In this document: piece after piece, positions 25,758 to 35,038 of the stretch
Numbering within the stretch: position 1 is the stretch's first letter
Layout: every line of letters starts with the position of its first letter
Assembly: GCF_000368965.1 (NCBI RefSeq)
Contig: NZ_KB849780.1
Coordinates: 1,550,145 to 1,614,144 of the forward strand
Length of the DNA: 64,000 bases
Reading direction: 5' to 3'
DNA from: Acinetobacter calcoaceticus DSM 30006 = CIP 81.8
GTDB lineage: Bacteria; Pseudomonadota; Gammaproteobacteria; Pseudomonadales; Moraxellaceae
Notes under the pieces: generated by a model
Told to the model about the DNA's origin: nothing
The model's input: the letters and a program-made list of their open reading frames with translations, nothing else
Database searches by the model: none
Position numbers and translations under genes: made by a program

Positions 25758-25868
25758 ATCTCAAATTATCACACGCTTAAATTAAAAAAACACACTGAAT
25801 TTTATAGTATAGATTTATTAAAGATACAAATCTAAAGAAATATTTTAAATGAAAAAATAAGGTTTATT

Positions 25869-25884
25869 TGTGATACATATCACA
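25869..25884. promoter_or_regulatory. CRP/Vfr-type palindrome
   Basis: TGTGATACATATCACA fits TGTGA-N6-TCACA exactly, with seven-base arms when the flanking T and A are included. It lies in the 449-bp A+T-rich gap, 112 bp before the small hypothetical gene and 323 bp before queH. Acinetobacter has a Vfr/CRP homologue. The rest of the gap shows nothing definite. Confidence 0.45.
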
Positions 25885-26206
25885 ATAAAAATTTCAAATT
25901 ATATTCAGATACATCAACCACTTATAAAAAATATTTAAGGCTTATTATTTTTTAATATATAAAACCCATCCATAATTTACTTAATTATATAGTATATTTA
26001 GCAATAATTTTAAATATAACCACAAATCTTACCTTAATATAAAAACCACTTTTATTTAACTATCAAAATTTAACTTAACCTTAAATATAACAATAGATTT
26101 TTTTAAAATATTAAATTAATTTCACAGTAAAATTGAAAATAATTCATTTCACATTATATAAAAAATAAATATATAATTAATAGCATTACAATTTAATTTT
26201 TTTATT

Positions 26207-26866
26207 ATGTCAACTCAACGTTTAAAATTAGAACTCCCTTCTGGACACGATCAATTATTACTTCACTCTTGTTGCGCTCCTTGTTCAGGAGAAGTTATGG
26301 AAGCATTAATCGACTCAGAAATTAAATTTTCAATATTTTTTTATAATCCTAATATTCATCCAGTAAAAGAATATTTAATCCGCAAAGAAGAAAATATTCG
26401 TTTTGCAGAAAAGCATAATATTCCATTTATCGATGCAGACTATGACACTGACAACTGGTTTGCCCGAGCAAAAGGGATGGAAGATGAACCTGAACGCGGC
26501 ATTCGTTGTACCATGTGTTTTGATATGAGATTTGAACGAACTGCCCTTTACGCACATGAACACGGCTTTAGTCTCATCAGTAGTTCGCTAGGAATTTCTC
26601 GTTGGAAAAATATGGCGCAAATCAATGACTGCGGAATTCGCGCTGCTGCTCACTATCCTGAAATTCAGTACTGGGACTATAACTGGCGTAAAAATGGTGG
26701 CTCAAGCCGTATGATTGAAATCAGTAAACGAGAAGAATTTTATCAGCAAGAATATTGTGGCTGTGTATATTCTTTACGAGATACTAACCGCTGGCGTATG
26801 GGTAATGGGCGTGATCGTATTAAACTAGGTGTTAAGTTTTACAGTAATGCCATGGAAGAAGATTAA
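26207..26866 (+). CDS. queH: Epoxyqueuosine reductase QueH
   Basis: 219 residues of the QueH (former DUF208) family, which reduces epoxyqueuosine in tRNA to queuosine using an iron-sulfur cluster. Signatures: the vicinal cysteines in [13 protein letters not shown] near residue 22, [26 protein letters not shown] and the C-terminal [16 protein letters not shown]. Full length for the family. It stands alone, preceded by a long A+T-rich region. Confidence 0.92.
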   Translation: MSTQRLKLELPSGHDQLLLHSCCAPCSGEVMEALIDSEIKFSIFFYNPNIHPVKEYLIRKEENIRFAEKHNIPFIDADYDTDNWFARAKGMEDEPERGIRCTMCFDMRFERTALYAHEHGFSLISSSLGISRWKNMAQINDCGIRAAAHYPEIQYWDYNWRKNGGSSRMIEISKREEFYQQEYCGCVYSLRDTNRWRMGNGRDRIKLGVKFYSNAMEED

Positions 26867-26922
26867 TTTTTACTTCTCTTAAAAAATTAATTAATTTGTT
26901 CTTAGCTATATTTATTTTTTAT

Positions 26923-26953
26923 AAAAAAAGAGCCACATCTGGAGAATGTGGCT
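26923..26953 (-). terminator. Intrinsic terminator on the reverse strand
   Basis: On the reverse strand AGCCACAT, 7-base loop, ATGTGGCT, then C and seven T. It is 190 bp past the MocR stop and would also stop antisense transcription into queH. The 277-bp gap around it has no other feature. Confidence 0.75.
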
Positions 26954-27143
26954 AAAAGGTGTACTAAATAAGCTTTGATGTAGTTAGATTAATTGTGCTA
27001 GCTTAAAATAATATTAATTAAAATTAATTTTTAAAAATTTTAATAGCATTCCTATTTTCATATAACCAATTTATCATCATAAAAATTTGCATTTAAGTAT
27101 TTGAATAATGATTAAATTTGTGTAAATAGCATAACTTAGGCTA

Positions 27144-28622
27144 TTATTTAGCTTTTAAATATTGTGCAATTTTTTGAATGTTTTCAATAATTTCATTAGG
27201 TGTGTGGGCTGCATAGCCAATAAGTACAGCCGCCTTCTTGTTTGGCATCTGACAATATCTTGATAACGGCTGAACAGCTAAGTTTAGAGCTGAGCACTGA
27301 TCAATAAATTCTTGCTCTGTCCACGTGCCTTTTAACCAGCACACGGCATGGATACCTGAATCGGTTGGTTGAACGTCGAGCACATCTGAAAGATGCTCAT
27401 CAATAGCTTTAATCAATGCTTGTTGACGCTCATGGCATGCTTTTCTAACTTTACGCACGTGCCGAGCATAGTGGCCTTTTTGTATAAATAGAGACAAAGC
27501 CACCTGCTCTAAATAAGAACTTCGAACATCCGTATAATATTTGGCCGCACTAAAGGTTTCAATCAATGTTTCAGGCACAACCATGAATCCTAACCGAAAC
27601 TCAGGGAACATCATTTTGGTAAAAGTACCAGAGTAAATAACTCTTTGCTGCTGATCTAAACCTTGTAGAGCTTGAATGGGGTGTGTGCCATAGCGAAACT
27701 CACTATTATAATCATCTTCAAAAATCCATTTCCCTTGTTGAGATGCCCAATCGAGTAACGCAAAACGGCGAGCTAAACTTAAAGTTCCACCTACAGGAAA
27801 CTGATGTGAGGGTGCGGTATAAACAAGTTTGCTTTTTGAATAATGATCTGTAATGTCAGAGATTCGCATTCCCTCCTCATCACTCTCGATCAAATTTACC
27901 TGAGCACCAAAACTTCGAAAAATATTAAAAGCTGCGTCGTAGCCTGGTTCATCTAGGCACACCTCATCATTTGCTTGAAGTAAAGCGTAGCCAGCTAAAT
28001 GAATTGCCTGCTGCGTCCCATTTACAATAATGATTTGCTGTTCATTGCAATTCAGTCCTCGGGTGGAACGGACATACTCACAGATTGCCTGACGCAATGG
28101 TAAATAGCCCCGCGAGTCATGAAATTGGCCCAGTTGATAATATGACTGCCGCCAAGCTTGATTTAATAACTTGCCCCAAAGCTGATGAGGAAATAAATCA
28201 ATACACCCAACTCCTACATGGAACATTTTTTTCTTTGGAGTCGACCATGACTGTTCTCGCCATGAAGTTAATAAACCTTCAAAATTCGGATTAATATTCA
28301 AGGAAGGATGATTGGTTAGCATAGTTTTTTTTGAATTTTCTTGGATATGTATTAACTGATCTGGCACAACCTCAGCAACATAAGTACCAGAACTTGGTTT
28401 GGTAAATAAGTATCCTTCATCGAGTAACCGCTCAAGCGCAGCCAATACAGAATTCCGTGAAATCGACATCATCTCTGCTAGGGCACGACTTGAGGGTAAT
28501 TTTGTTCCAGCACTAAGTCTTCCATCTAAAATAGCATCACGCAAAGCAGAATATAGTCCATATTTAATCTGGCCCTTTGGCAAAATTAAATGTGGAAAAG
28601 ATGCAGAAATCGAAGTTGCCAT
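27144..28622 (-). CDS. MocR/PdxR-type GntR regulator with aminotransferase domain
   Basis: 492 residues. The N-terminal GntR winged helix spans LYSALRDAILDGRLSAGTKLPSSRALAEMMSISRNSVLAALERLLDEGYL. The rest is a fold-type I aminotransferase domain with NGTQQAIHLAGYALL, DEPGYDAAF, FEDDYNSEFRYG and the PLP lysine in YSGTFTKMMFPEFRLGF. Such MocR proteins bind PLP as co-ligand and often regulate a divergent gene, here the GNAT acetyltransferase. AGTGTA and TACACT half-sites lie in the 111-bp divergent region. PdxR itself controls PLP synthesis genes, but no pdx gene is adjacent, so the target is uncertain. Confidence 0.88.
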   Translation of the reverse strand: MATSISASFPHLILPKGQIKYGLYSALRDAILDGRLSAGTKLPSSRALAEMMSISRNSVLAALERLLDEGYLFTKPSSGTYVAEVVPDQLIHIQENSKKTMLTNHPSLNINPNFEGLLTSWREQSWSTPKKKMFHVGVGCIDLFPHQLWGKLLNQAWRQSYYQLGQFHDSRGYLPLRQAICEYVRSTRGLNCNEQQIIIVNGTQQAIHLAGYALLQANDEVCLDEPGYDAAFNIFRSFGAQVNLIESDEEGMRISDITDHYSKSKLVYTAPSHQFPVGGTLSLARRFALLDWASQQGKWIFEDDYNSEFRYGTHPIQALQGLDQQQRVIYSGTFTKMMFPEFRLGFMVVPETLIETFSAAKYYTDVRSSYLEQVALSLFIQKGHYARHVRKVRKACHERQQALIKAIDEHLSDVLDVQPTDSGIHAVCWLKGTWTEQEFIDQCSALNLAVQPLSRYCQMPNKKAAVLIGYAAHTPNEIIENIQKIAQYLKAK

Positions 28623-28733
28623 AACAAACTGGTACTGTAGAAAATATCAAAAGTGTATCTTATAAAAATACCACTATCAAAACTACACTCTTGTTTTCGA
28701 TTTTCCAGAACTTTAAAACAGAGTGTAATTATT

Positions 28734-29189
28734 ATGCAAAATCAAGATATTCAGATTGTCCCTGTTCAGCAGCAGGACTATTCACAATGGGAAAAATATT
28801 GGCTTGCTTATCAAAATTTCTATCAGGTAAATTTACCCCTTCATGTCACCAAAGTGACTTGGGAACGCTTTTTCGATGAAAATGAACCCGTTTATTGTGC
28901 TGTTGCCAAACAAGGCGAGCAAGTTTTAGGAATTGTGCATTATGTTATTCATCGTTCAACGTGGGCAGAGAATAATTATTGTTATCTAGAAGACCTGTTT
29001 GTTTCATCTGAAGTTCGTGGTCAATACATTGGTAAGCAACTCATTGAATATGTACAGAAGCAAGCAATCGAGCATAACTGTGACCGTTTATATTGGCACA
29101 CTCAAGAAACCAATCACACGGCTCAAAAACTCTACGACTGGATTGCACAAAAACCAGGAATAATTGAATATCGTATGCCTTTAATCTAA
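28734..29189 (+). CDS. GNAT family N-acetyltransferase
   Basis: 151 residues starting MQNQDIQIVPVQQQDYSQW. The acetyl-CoA-binding motif A appears in CYLEDLFVSSEVRGQYIGKQLIEYV (R/Q-x-x-G-x-G/A type), followed by LYWHTQETNHTAQKLYDWI. It would transfer an acetyl group to an amine; the substrate is unknown. The frame is open upstream to 28653, but ATG 28734 begins the conserved fold. It is divergent from the MocR regulator, a common regulator-target arrangement. Confidence 0.86.
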   Translation: MQNQDIQIVPVQQQDYSQWEKYWLAYQNFYQVNLPLHVTKVTWERFFDENEPVYCAVAKQGEQVLGIVHYVIHRSTWAENNYCYLEDLFVSSEVRGQYIGKQLIEYVQKQAIEHNCDRLYWHTQETNHTAQKLYDWIAQKPGIIEYRMPLI

Positions 29190-29198
29190 ACCAATTAC

Positions 29199-29230
29199 AA
29201 ACACCAAAAGCTTTAATTCTTTTGGTGTTT
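29199..29230. terminator. Bidirectional terminator
   Basis: AAACACCAAAAG (29199-29210) pairs exactly with CTTTTGGTGTTT (29219-29230) around an 8-base loop, between the convergent GNAT and AlkZ/YcaQ genes. Confidence 0.8.
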
Positions 29231-29279
29231 TATCTTAAATAAATTTTATTTAAGACCAACATAGTTCCCTGCTTACACC

Positions 29280-30428
29280 TTAGCGAATGAGCTTTATGAC
29301 TTTGTCATTAATGATGGTGCATTGATTAAATTCTGCAAAGCGCTTGATCTCTTGCTCTAATTCAAAAAAGAAAAGCTCTTTATCTTTGATTGTTTTTTCT
29401 AGATGTAGACTAATGACTTCTAACTCTTTTACTGTCCGATGTGCTTTGCAATCTATGCGGCCCACTAGCTCATCTTGATAAAGAATAGGTAAGCAAAAAT
29501 AACCAAATACCCGTTTGGCCGCTGGCACATAGCATTCGATCCGATAATCAAATTCAAATAAAGATGTTAAGCGGTCACGATGAATCAGCGAGTTATCAAA
29601 AGGCGAAAGTATTTTTAATCCAAAATCAGTATTCACTTTTTGTTCTATTGCAGCTACATCAACATATAGAGTTTGCCCATCAGTAAGCTGAATTGCTGAC
29701 ACTACACCTGCGTCAATTTGTTCCTTCAGCACAACACGCATAGTTTCTTTTAAATCTTTTCCCTTTAAATGAACCAATTGCTTCCATGTAAATGCGCCAT
29801 GTGCTCGAAGCGTTGTATTAAATAAATACTGCGCATATTCATGAAGCGTAGGCAGACTTAAATCAATATTTTCAGGTAAGCAGCGTTCGGTCAAATCATA
29901 GACTTTTTCCATACCGTTACGCTCACAGATCATCAGGTCCCCCTGCATATATAATTGCTCAAAAGCACGGCGGCCTGGGCCTGTATTCCACCAACCACCC
30001 AAATTCTTTTTATTATTCTTATCAATATCTCGTAGTCGAATTCTACCCTCCGCACGAACACGGGCTAGAATTTCATTCATGAGATGTTGATCACCTCTAT
30101 TGAAATAACGGCTTTCCCCTTTTCTGACCGACATCATGGCAGGCAGTGCATAACGGTAGTCTTTCATAGGAAGATAAGACGCCGCATGATACCAATATTC
30201 AAAAATCTGACGCTCTCGAACCAAATTATTTAAATGACTTAAATCATAATCAGGCACTCGACTCCACAATATATGGTGATGAGCGCGCTCAACGACCGAT
30301 ATGGTATCAATCTGCACATAACCCAAATGCTCAATAGCCTGTAAAGTTCCATCCACACCTTTTGCAAATGGGCTAATCTTTCCTAAGCCTTGATTAAATA
30401 GAGCCAAACGTTTTAAAGATGAAATCAT
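29280..30428 (-). CDS. Winged-helix DNA glycosylase, AlkZ/YcaQ family
   Basis: 382 residues of the HTH_42 (YcaQ/AlkZ) family, monofunctional glycosylases that unhook interstrand crosslinks and remove bulky alkyl bases. The catalytic Q-x-D motif is visible in LGYVQIDTISVVERAHHHILWSR near residue 37. Other family blocks are WYHAASYLPMKDYRYALP and LSPFDNSLIHRDRLTSLFEFDYRIECY. Full length. It follows the Yip1-like gene on the same strand after 127 bp. Confidence 0.86.
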   Translation of the reverse strand: MISSLKRLALFNQGLGKISPFAKGVDGTLQAIEHLGYVQIDTISVVERAHHHILWSRVPDYDLSHLNNLVRERQIFEYWYHAASYLPMKDYRYALPAMMSVRKGESRYFNRGDQHLMNEILARVRAEGRIRLRDIDKNNKKNLGGWWNTGPGRRAFEQLYMQGDLMICERNGMEKVYDLTERCLPENIDLSLPTLHEYAQYLFNTTLRAHGAFTWKQLVHLKGKDLKETMRVVLKEQIDAGVVSAIQLTDGQTLYVDVAAIEQKVNTDFGLKILSPFDNSLIHRDRLTSLFEFDYRIECYVPAAKRVFGYFCLPILYQDELVGRIDCKAHRTVKELEVISLHLEKTIKDKELFFFELEQEIKRFAEFNQCTIINDKVIKLIR

Positions 30429-30555
30429 AAAAAGCTCAATTGGCTAATCATATTGATATGGTCTACTACTCATTCGAATATGAGATAGACTCAAATGAAA
30501 TGTAAAGCGGGTTCTCTCACTCATATTCATAGCTAAAAAATTAGCTTGAGCGAAA

Positions 30556-31224
30556 TCAGTTTCCTGCAAATACACTAAACATTGCAATAAGAGCAAAAGT
30601 ATAAAATACCAAAGGTAAAGCCAAAAACCATAAAATTGCACGCTTATTTGCTGAAAATACTATTTTTGCAGCAACATAACTCACCCAACAGGAATAAATG
30701 CTAAAAAATAAAATGATTAAACCAGACCAAATCTCTTCACTAAAAAATGTATCTAAATAACTATCATAAATAAATGTTTGAATAACAGTAATAACAATTA
30801 CAGGAAAGGCGGCAACAAACCATTGCATAATATTGGCCTGACGAACCAAAGCGATATCTGGGTTCTGTACACCACACCATTTCAAACGGATTTCATACCA
30901 CCAACCATAGAAGAACCATGTAATAAATGAAGCAACCACACCAATTGCTGCAACACAAATCCAATAGTTAAGCCAATGATCTAAAATAAAAGAATATGAA
31001 GCATAATTTGGATGATCTGAGGCCAAAGCCTTAATGAGCTTTGTATCAATTCGATCCATAACAAAAAAGACAGCAACGAGATAAGTCGCGAAATGGATAT
31101 ACTGCATATCTAATTTCGCGAACATTAAGAAAAACGCTTTAGGCTTAAAATATAATTTTGCGATTTGTTTCGGACTAATCACTGAATCGATTTTAATGTC
31201 CTGTATTTTAGGTTCCGTAAACAT
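30556..31224 (-). CDS. Yip1-like multi-pass membrane protein
   Basis: 222 residues with about five transmembrane helices (FATYLVAVFFVM, WICVAAIGVVASFITWFFYGWWYEIRLKW, WFVAAFPVIVITVIQTFIY, LIILFFSIYSCWVSYVAAKIVF, LFLALPLVFYTFALIAMF in approximate form). The W-Y-x-x-R-L-K-W after helix 2 is like bacterial Yip1-domain proteins. Its start is only 12 bp past the natural stop of tagX (31237), and its AAAAAGAG ribosome site overlaps that stop, so it looks like the last gene of the T6SS operon. A role in secretion is unproven. Confidence 0.7.
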   Translation of the reverse strand: MFTEPKIQDIKIDSVISPKQIAKLYFKPKAFFLMFAKLDMQYIHFATYLVAVFFVMDRIDTKLIKALASDHPNYASYSFILDHWLNYWICVAAIGVVASFITWFFYGWWYEIRLKWCGVQNPDIALVRQANIMQWFVAAFPVIVITVIQTFIYDSYLDTFFSEEIWSGLIILFFSIYSCWVSYVAAKIVFSANKRAILWFLALPLVFYTFALIAMFSVFAGN

Positions 31225-31236
31225 ATTTTTCTCTTT

Positions 31237-32190
31237 TTAATTTATATCATTCAAACTTTCGGCAATGAGTTTTTCTGCCATTTCTTGAGTTTTTCTTAAT
31301 CCCGGCATACGGAATTCAGTATGCCCATAATCTTGGATAGATTTCCAACGTCCACCCCACGTGAGACCAACCGATTCAGCAACTTGTCCATATAAACGAT
31401 AACCTTGCATAGCTCACGGGTCTCTTTCAGAAATAACCACTTTTCCATTTCGTTTAAAGGCTACATCTGCCGCCAAACCAAATTGATGATAACTCTGATA
31501 CCCTTTTGCTCTGGTCGTATTCGGATTACCTGCCAGCATATTCTGACGAGTAGGACTACGATAACCTTCTAATAAAACCAACTCATAACCATACTGTTCT
31601 TTCATGATTTTAAAGACCATGAGTAAACGCTGCTTATAACGTGGGTTCATTTTGCTCCATTTACGATCTACTAGACTGGTATCTAAAATAGCTCGCCCAT
31701 CGAAACTCGCATTATCAATAGGTGAAGAATTAATAGCGCCACTATTTTGAGAGGAATATTGTTGCTCTAATTGGGTAGCCTCTACAATCGCAGCCTCAAT
31801 TAGGCTTTCATCCACTTCTGGCGGTGGCGATAGGATTTCACCATTCAAAAGTGCATAAATTTGAGGATCTGTTTTTTTCAGATATTCAGCCTCAATTCGA
31901 GTTGAACTAATAGGTCGAGTAAAAGCAAACACTAAAATACTGGCAAACAAGAAAAAGCCTGCAATGACAATCCACCACTGCTGTAAATGCCAATGGGATT
32001 GTAGCTTTTCAGGCGCAGCTGCCTGATTCATTGTTTGAGCAAATTGTCTAACTTGATTAAGCTGCTTACGGCCTTGTGGCAGTAATGACAAAACAAAATC
32101 TTTGCTTCTACTCCTTAGCTCATAGGACATTAAAAACGCTAAACCAATTGCCAAGCATGTAAAGCAAAAGAAAATGAGAAAAATCATCAT
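31237..32190 (-). pseudogene. tagX: TagX, T6SS peptidoglycan hydrolase, interrupted by an in-frame stop
   Basis: The frame encodes two N-terminal membrane helices (IFLIFFCFTCLAIGLAFLM and WWIVIAGFFLFASILVFAF) and then an M15-type zinc peptidase domain (LVLLEGYRSPTRQNMLAG, then the zinc ligands in YHQFGLAADVAF). It stops at TGA 31414-31416 after VVISERDP. The same frame continues for 58 codons as AMQGYRLYGQVAESVGLTWGGRW, then DYGHTEFR with the last zinc-binding His, to TAA 31237-31239. The TGA stands where the family has Trp (DPW), so TGG to TGA fits. TagX cuts cell-wall peptides so the T6SS can assemble in acinetobacters. The truncated form lacks a catalytic His. Confidence 0.88.
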
Positions 32191-32197
32191 CAGTTCA

Positions 32198-32821
32198 TTA
32201 ATTCACAGCAAAAGGACTTCGTGTAATTTTAATATCTACCGATGCCTTAGGTGGTTCAACCTCAGCTTCTGGTTCGGCTGGAGCTTTATTCTCAACAACA
32301 GGTTTAGTCTGCGCTACTTGTTGCTGTTGCGGTTTACTCACTGGCTTTTGTTGAGCTGGCTGTACCTTCGGTTGAGCCGTTTTAGCTGCACCCGTCTGTA
32401 GTTGAGGCACAACCTGAACTTTCTTTTCACCCGTGAGCTGTTCGTCAAATGGAGAAACTCGCTGTTCATTAGTAGTAGCGGACTTATGCGGAACAGGTTT
32501 AAAGATACTACTTAATTCATTATCTTTAGGTTGTTCAAAGCCATCACGGCTCATTGAATCTGTTTCATTGTCTTGACTTACAGCAACCTGATTTTGTTCA
32601 TCAGAAGAATGAACCGTTTCTTGATTTAAAGTCTGTTCTTCTGTTGATTTACTCTCAATTGCTGCTGATTCTGACGAATGCGGTTGAGACAAGAACAGGA
32701 ATAGCGAGATGCTTACAAACACCCCGGCAATAACACCAATGACAATATAAAGTATTGGTGATTTCGGCTTTTTTTTATTCGACTGTAAAACTCGAATAGA
32801 AGTTGGTTTTTCCTGAGCCAT
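32198..32821 (-). CDS. T6SS-associated single-pass membrane protein
   Basis: 207 residues. Short cytoplasmic tail, one transmembrane helix (ILYIVIGVIAGVFVSISLFLFL at about 24-45), then a long Ser/Glu/Gln-rich and Pro/Gln-rich periplasmic part (TAQPKVQPAQQKPVSKPQQQQ). It ends with a short conserved-looking VDIKITRSPFAVN. It lies 7 bp before tagX and 12 bp after tssL, so it is translated with the T6SS. It may be one of the Acinetobacter-specific Asa proteins (asaD from memory); that name is not certain. Low-complexity linkers of this kind often span the periplasm to reach peptidoglycan. Confidence 0.75.
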   Translation of the reverse strand: MAQEKPTSIRVLQSNKKKPKSPILYIVIGVIAGVFVSISLFLFLSQPHSSESAAIESKSTEEQTLNQETVHSSDEQNQVAVSQDNETDSMSRDGFEQPKDNELSSIFKPVPHKSATTNEQRVSPFDEQLTGEKKVQVVPQLQTGAAKTAQPKVQPAQQKPVSKPQQQQVAQTKPVVENKAPAEPEAEVEPPKASVDIKITRSPFAVN

Positions 32822-32833
32822 TTCGTACCATCA

Positions 32834-33640
32834 TCAAGGTAAATAAATTGTAATATGTGCTTGCTCTTGAGGAGCAGAAATCACATTTTGATAATTAGAT
32901 AATGCTTTATCATTTTGATTGTTCAGCATAAATCTTAGTCCTGCAAAGGTAAGTAATGCAAAAATCAATAAAAAGATCAAAATCCAGAAGAATGGTACTT
33001 CGCGATGAATAATATTTCGGATCTGATCTGGAATTGCCGAGAACGGCGAAAATGCGAGCTTTTTCCCTTTCAAATAATCAATTTCGTCACCCACTCGTGA
33101 TACTAAGTGGTTGAGACTTTCCGTAGATTCGATTCGGTACTTACCCTGAAAACCTAATAAAAGGCAGTAATGAAATACTTCTAAAGCAGCTAGACGTTCT
33201 TTTCCACGGCTACGTAATTGTTCCAATATTTCAAAGAAACGATAACCCGCTAACTGAGAGCCAAATAAGCTCAATTGTAACGGGCTAATTAACCAAGCAT
33301 TTTGCAAATTAAAATAACTCGCGTCTTGTTGCGTTACGATCGTTTCATCAATCAAAGCACAAAATGCATATTTAGCATCATGAATATCATCAGCTGAAAA
33401 TTGCAACTTTTTGGCTTGTTGCTCAAATTGATTAAGTAAATTTAAGATTTTTTCACGAAACCGCTGCGCATCTGCTGGTACATACTGATTTCGAATCAAA
33501 AAAACCAAATAAAACCCATCATGCAATAAATCAATAAGATTGATTGCCTGCAGTTTTGCTTGAGACTGGCTATTATTGCCCCCGCCTGTTCCAATTTGCC
33601 CATCATCAAATAAAGAAGGAGCACCTGTGGATTGTGACAT
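32834..33640 (-). CDS. tssL: T6SS membrane-complex protein TssL (DotU/IcmH family)
   Basis: 268 residues. The cytoplasmic DotU domain (HDAKYAFCALIDETIV and RFFEILEQLRSRGKERLAALEVFHYCLLLGFQGKY) is followed by one C-terminal membrane helix (FFWILIFLLIFALLTFAGLRFML). TssL joins TssM in the inner-membrane complex and docks TssK. There is no C-terminal OmpA-like peptidoglycan-binding extension; that role may fall to TagN or the neighbouring protein. Genes on both sides are 12-17 bp away. Confidence 0.93.
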   Translation of the reverse strand: MSQSTGAPSLFDDGQIGTGGGNNSQSQAKLQAINLIDLLHDGFYLVFLIRNQYVPADAQRFREKILNLLNQFEQQAKKLQFSADDIHDAKYAFCALIDETIVTQQDASYFNLQNAWLISPLQLSLFGSQLAGYRFFEILEQLRSRGKERLAALEVFHYCLLLGFQGKYRIESTESLNHLVSRVGDEIDYLKGKKLAFSPFSAIPDQIRNIIHREVPFFWILIFLLIFALLTFAGLRFMLNNQNDKALSNYQNVISAPQEQAHITIYLP

Positions 33641-33657
33641 TTTTCTCTCCTTTATCG

Positions 33658-35022
33658 TTAAGCGTTCATGACCGCAATCAGTTCAATACTGATATCTTGG
33701 AAACCAGCCGGAACATAAATACAAATCGTCTCTGAATCTAACATGCGTTGGTATAGCTCGTGATGCGGTTCAATTTCAAAATAGCTCACACCAGAGCGTA
33801 CAGGGATAGCAGTTGGAACTTGAATTAAGTGATGCAATGGAATTGCAGGCAATGCAGCAACCACACGTTGCTCTACATCTAAAGTACTACCGATTTTGAA
33901 TCGTAAAGGTACGATCTGAATCAACTCATGTGTCTGCATTGCACTACTTGATACTGCAATATAAAGTCGAGTGTCTCGAGTAATCTTATCGGTCTCAAGA
34001 CTTCCCACCCAATATGAAGGTCGGATTTCTTTAAGTGCAATACTGATGTATCGACTCGAAATAATCGTATCGAGTAAATCACGCAAAATCGTATCTAACT
34101 GCGAAAAACTTTCTTGTAAATTATGATGTTTATAGGCAGGTAATTGATCAACATCATAGGCCGTCGAGAAAGTTAATAATGAACCTGCTAAACGCAATAA
34201 TTCAAAGAACAAACGCTCTGGATGGATTTGTGGATATTGCACAAAATGATTTAGACCAGCATAAGCTGTATTTAATGCATTCACTAACCAAAATGAAACA
34301 ATATCACCTGAACGAAATTCAATTAACTTCTGTTCATTTTCCCTGTTATTGGTTTGAATCGTCTTAATTTTTGCCTTAATAACATTCAGTGTTCTTTTTA
34401 AATTTGAAATGAGTGTTTCAGAGGCATCCACATGCAAAATTGGTGGAATAAATTTTCGATCAATTTCAAAAGCACCTGAGCTTTGACGCTTAATTTTTCC
34501 AATAGGCAGATATAAGAAACCATCTAAATTATGGTCAGGATTACTATGTACATCTAATAGTTTAAAAACAGCACGACGGCGTAACAAACTAATATCTGCT
34601 TCGGTTGCATTAGTGAATAGATCATGTGTTTCAACAAGGTGAGATTGATATCTGCCCTTTTGCGCTTGGTTTTGATCAATTAGATTTTGCTTATTTGCTT
34701 GTAAAATCGGCAATGCTAAATAGATTAGCATCTCACCACGTAAATTAAGATCATCTAATAAAATTGGCTCAGGCAATAGATCATATGCCGGTGCCTGATA
34801 AATTTCACCGTCTTGCCAGATCATCTCTACAGACTCTAGAGCAAGAATATGTGTGCTCAATTGAGCCTCATCGAAATTTAATTTCTGAATACCATACGAA
34901 AAAGGCACAACTGCCCGAACCGTATGATTCAACCGTTGTTCATGATAGGTATCTTGAATTTGGAAATGTTGAGGTCTTAAAAATAAACCTTCGCCCCACA
35001 GGACTTTTTCAGCTTTAAACAT
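33658..35022 (-). CDS. tssK: T6SS baseplate protein TssK
   Basis: 454 residues starting MFKAEKVLWGEGLFLRPQHFQIQD, the strongly conserved TssK N-terminus. Later blocks include YQSHLVETHDLF and GFLYLPIGKIKRQ. It forms trimers that link the baseplate wedge (TssEFG) to TssL/TssM. Full length. It is 16 bp after tssA and 17 bp before tssL on the minus strand. Confidence 0.95.
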   Translation of the reverse strand: MFKAEKVLWGEGLFLRPQHFQIQDTYHEQRLNHTVRAVVPFSYGIQKLNFDEAQLSTHILALESVEMIWQDGEIYQAPAYDLLPEPILLDDLNLRGEMLIYLALPILQANKQNLIDQNQAQKGRYQSHLVETHDLFTNATEADISLLRRRAVFKLLDVHSNPDHNLDGFLYLPIGKIKRQSSGAFEIDRKFIPPILHVDASETLISNLKRTLNVIKAKIKTIQTNNRENEQKLIEFRSGDIVSFWLVNALNTAYAGLNHFVQYPQIHPERLFFELLRLAGSLLTFSTAYDVDQLPAYKHHNLQESFSQLDTILRDLLDTIISSRYISIALKEIRPSYWVGSLETDKITRDTRLYIAVSSSAMQTHELIQIVPLRFKIGSTLDVEQRVVAALPAIPLHHLIQVPTAIPVRSGVSYFEIEPHHELYQRMLDSETICIYVPAGFQDISIELIAVMNA

Positions 35023-35038
35023 ATGTCTTTACCAATCT

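Noticed and set aside
30444..30641. Small reverse-strand open frame between the YcaQ and Yip1-like genes
   Set aside because: It overlaps the end of the Yip1-like gene in another frame, and its translation looks like a shadow of the membrane-protein sequence.
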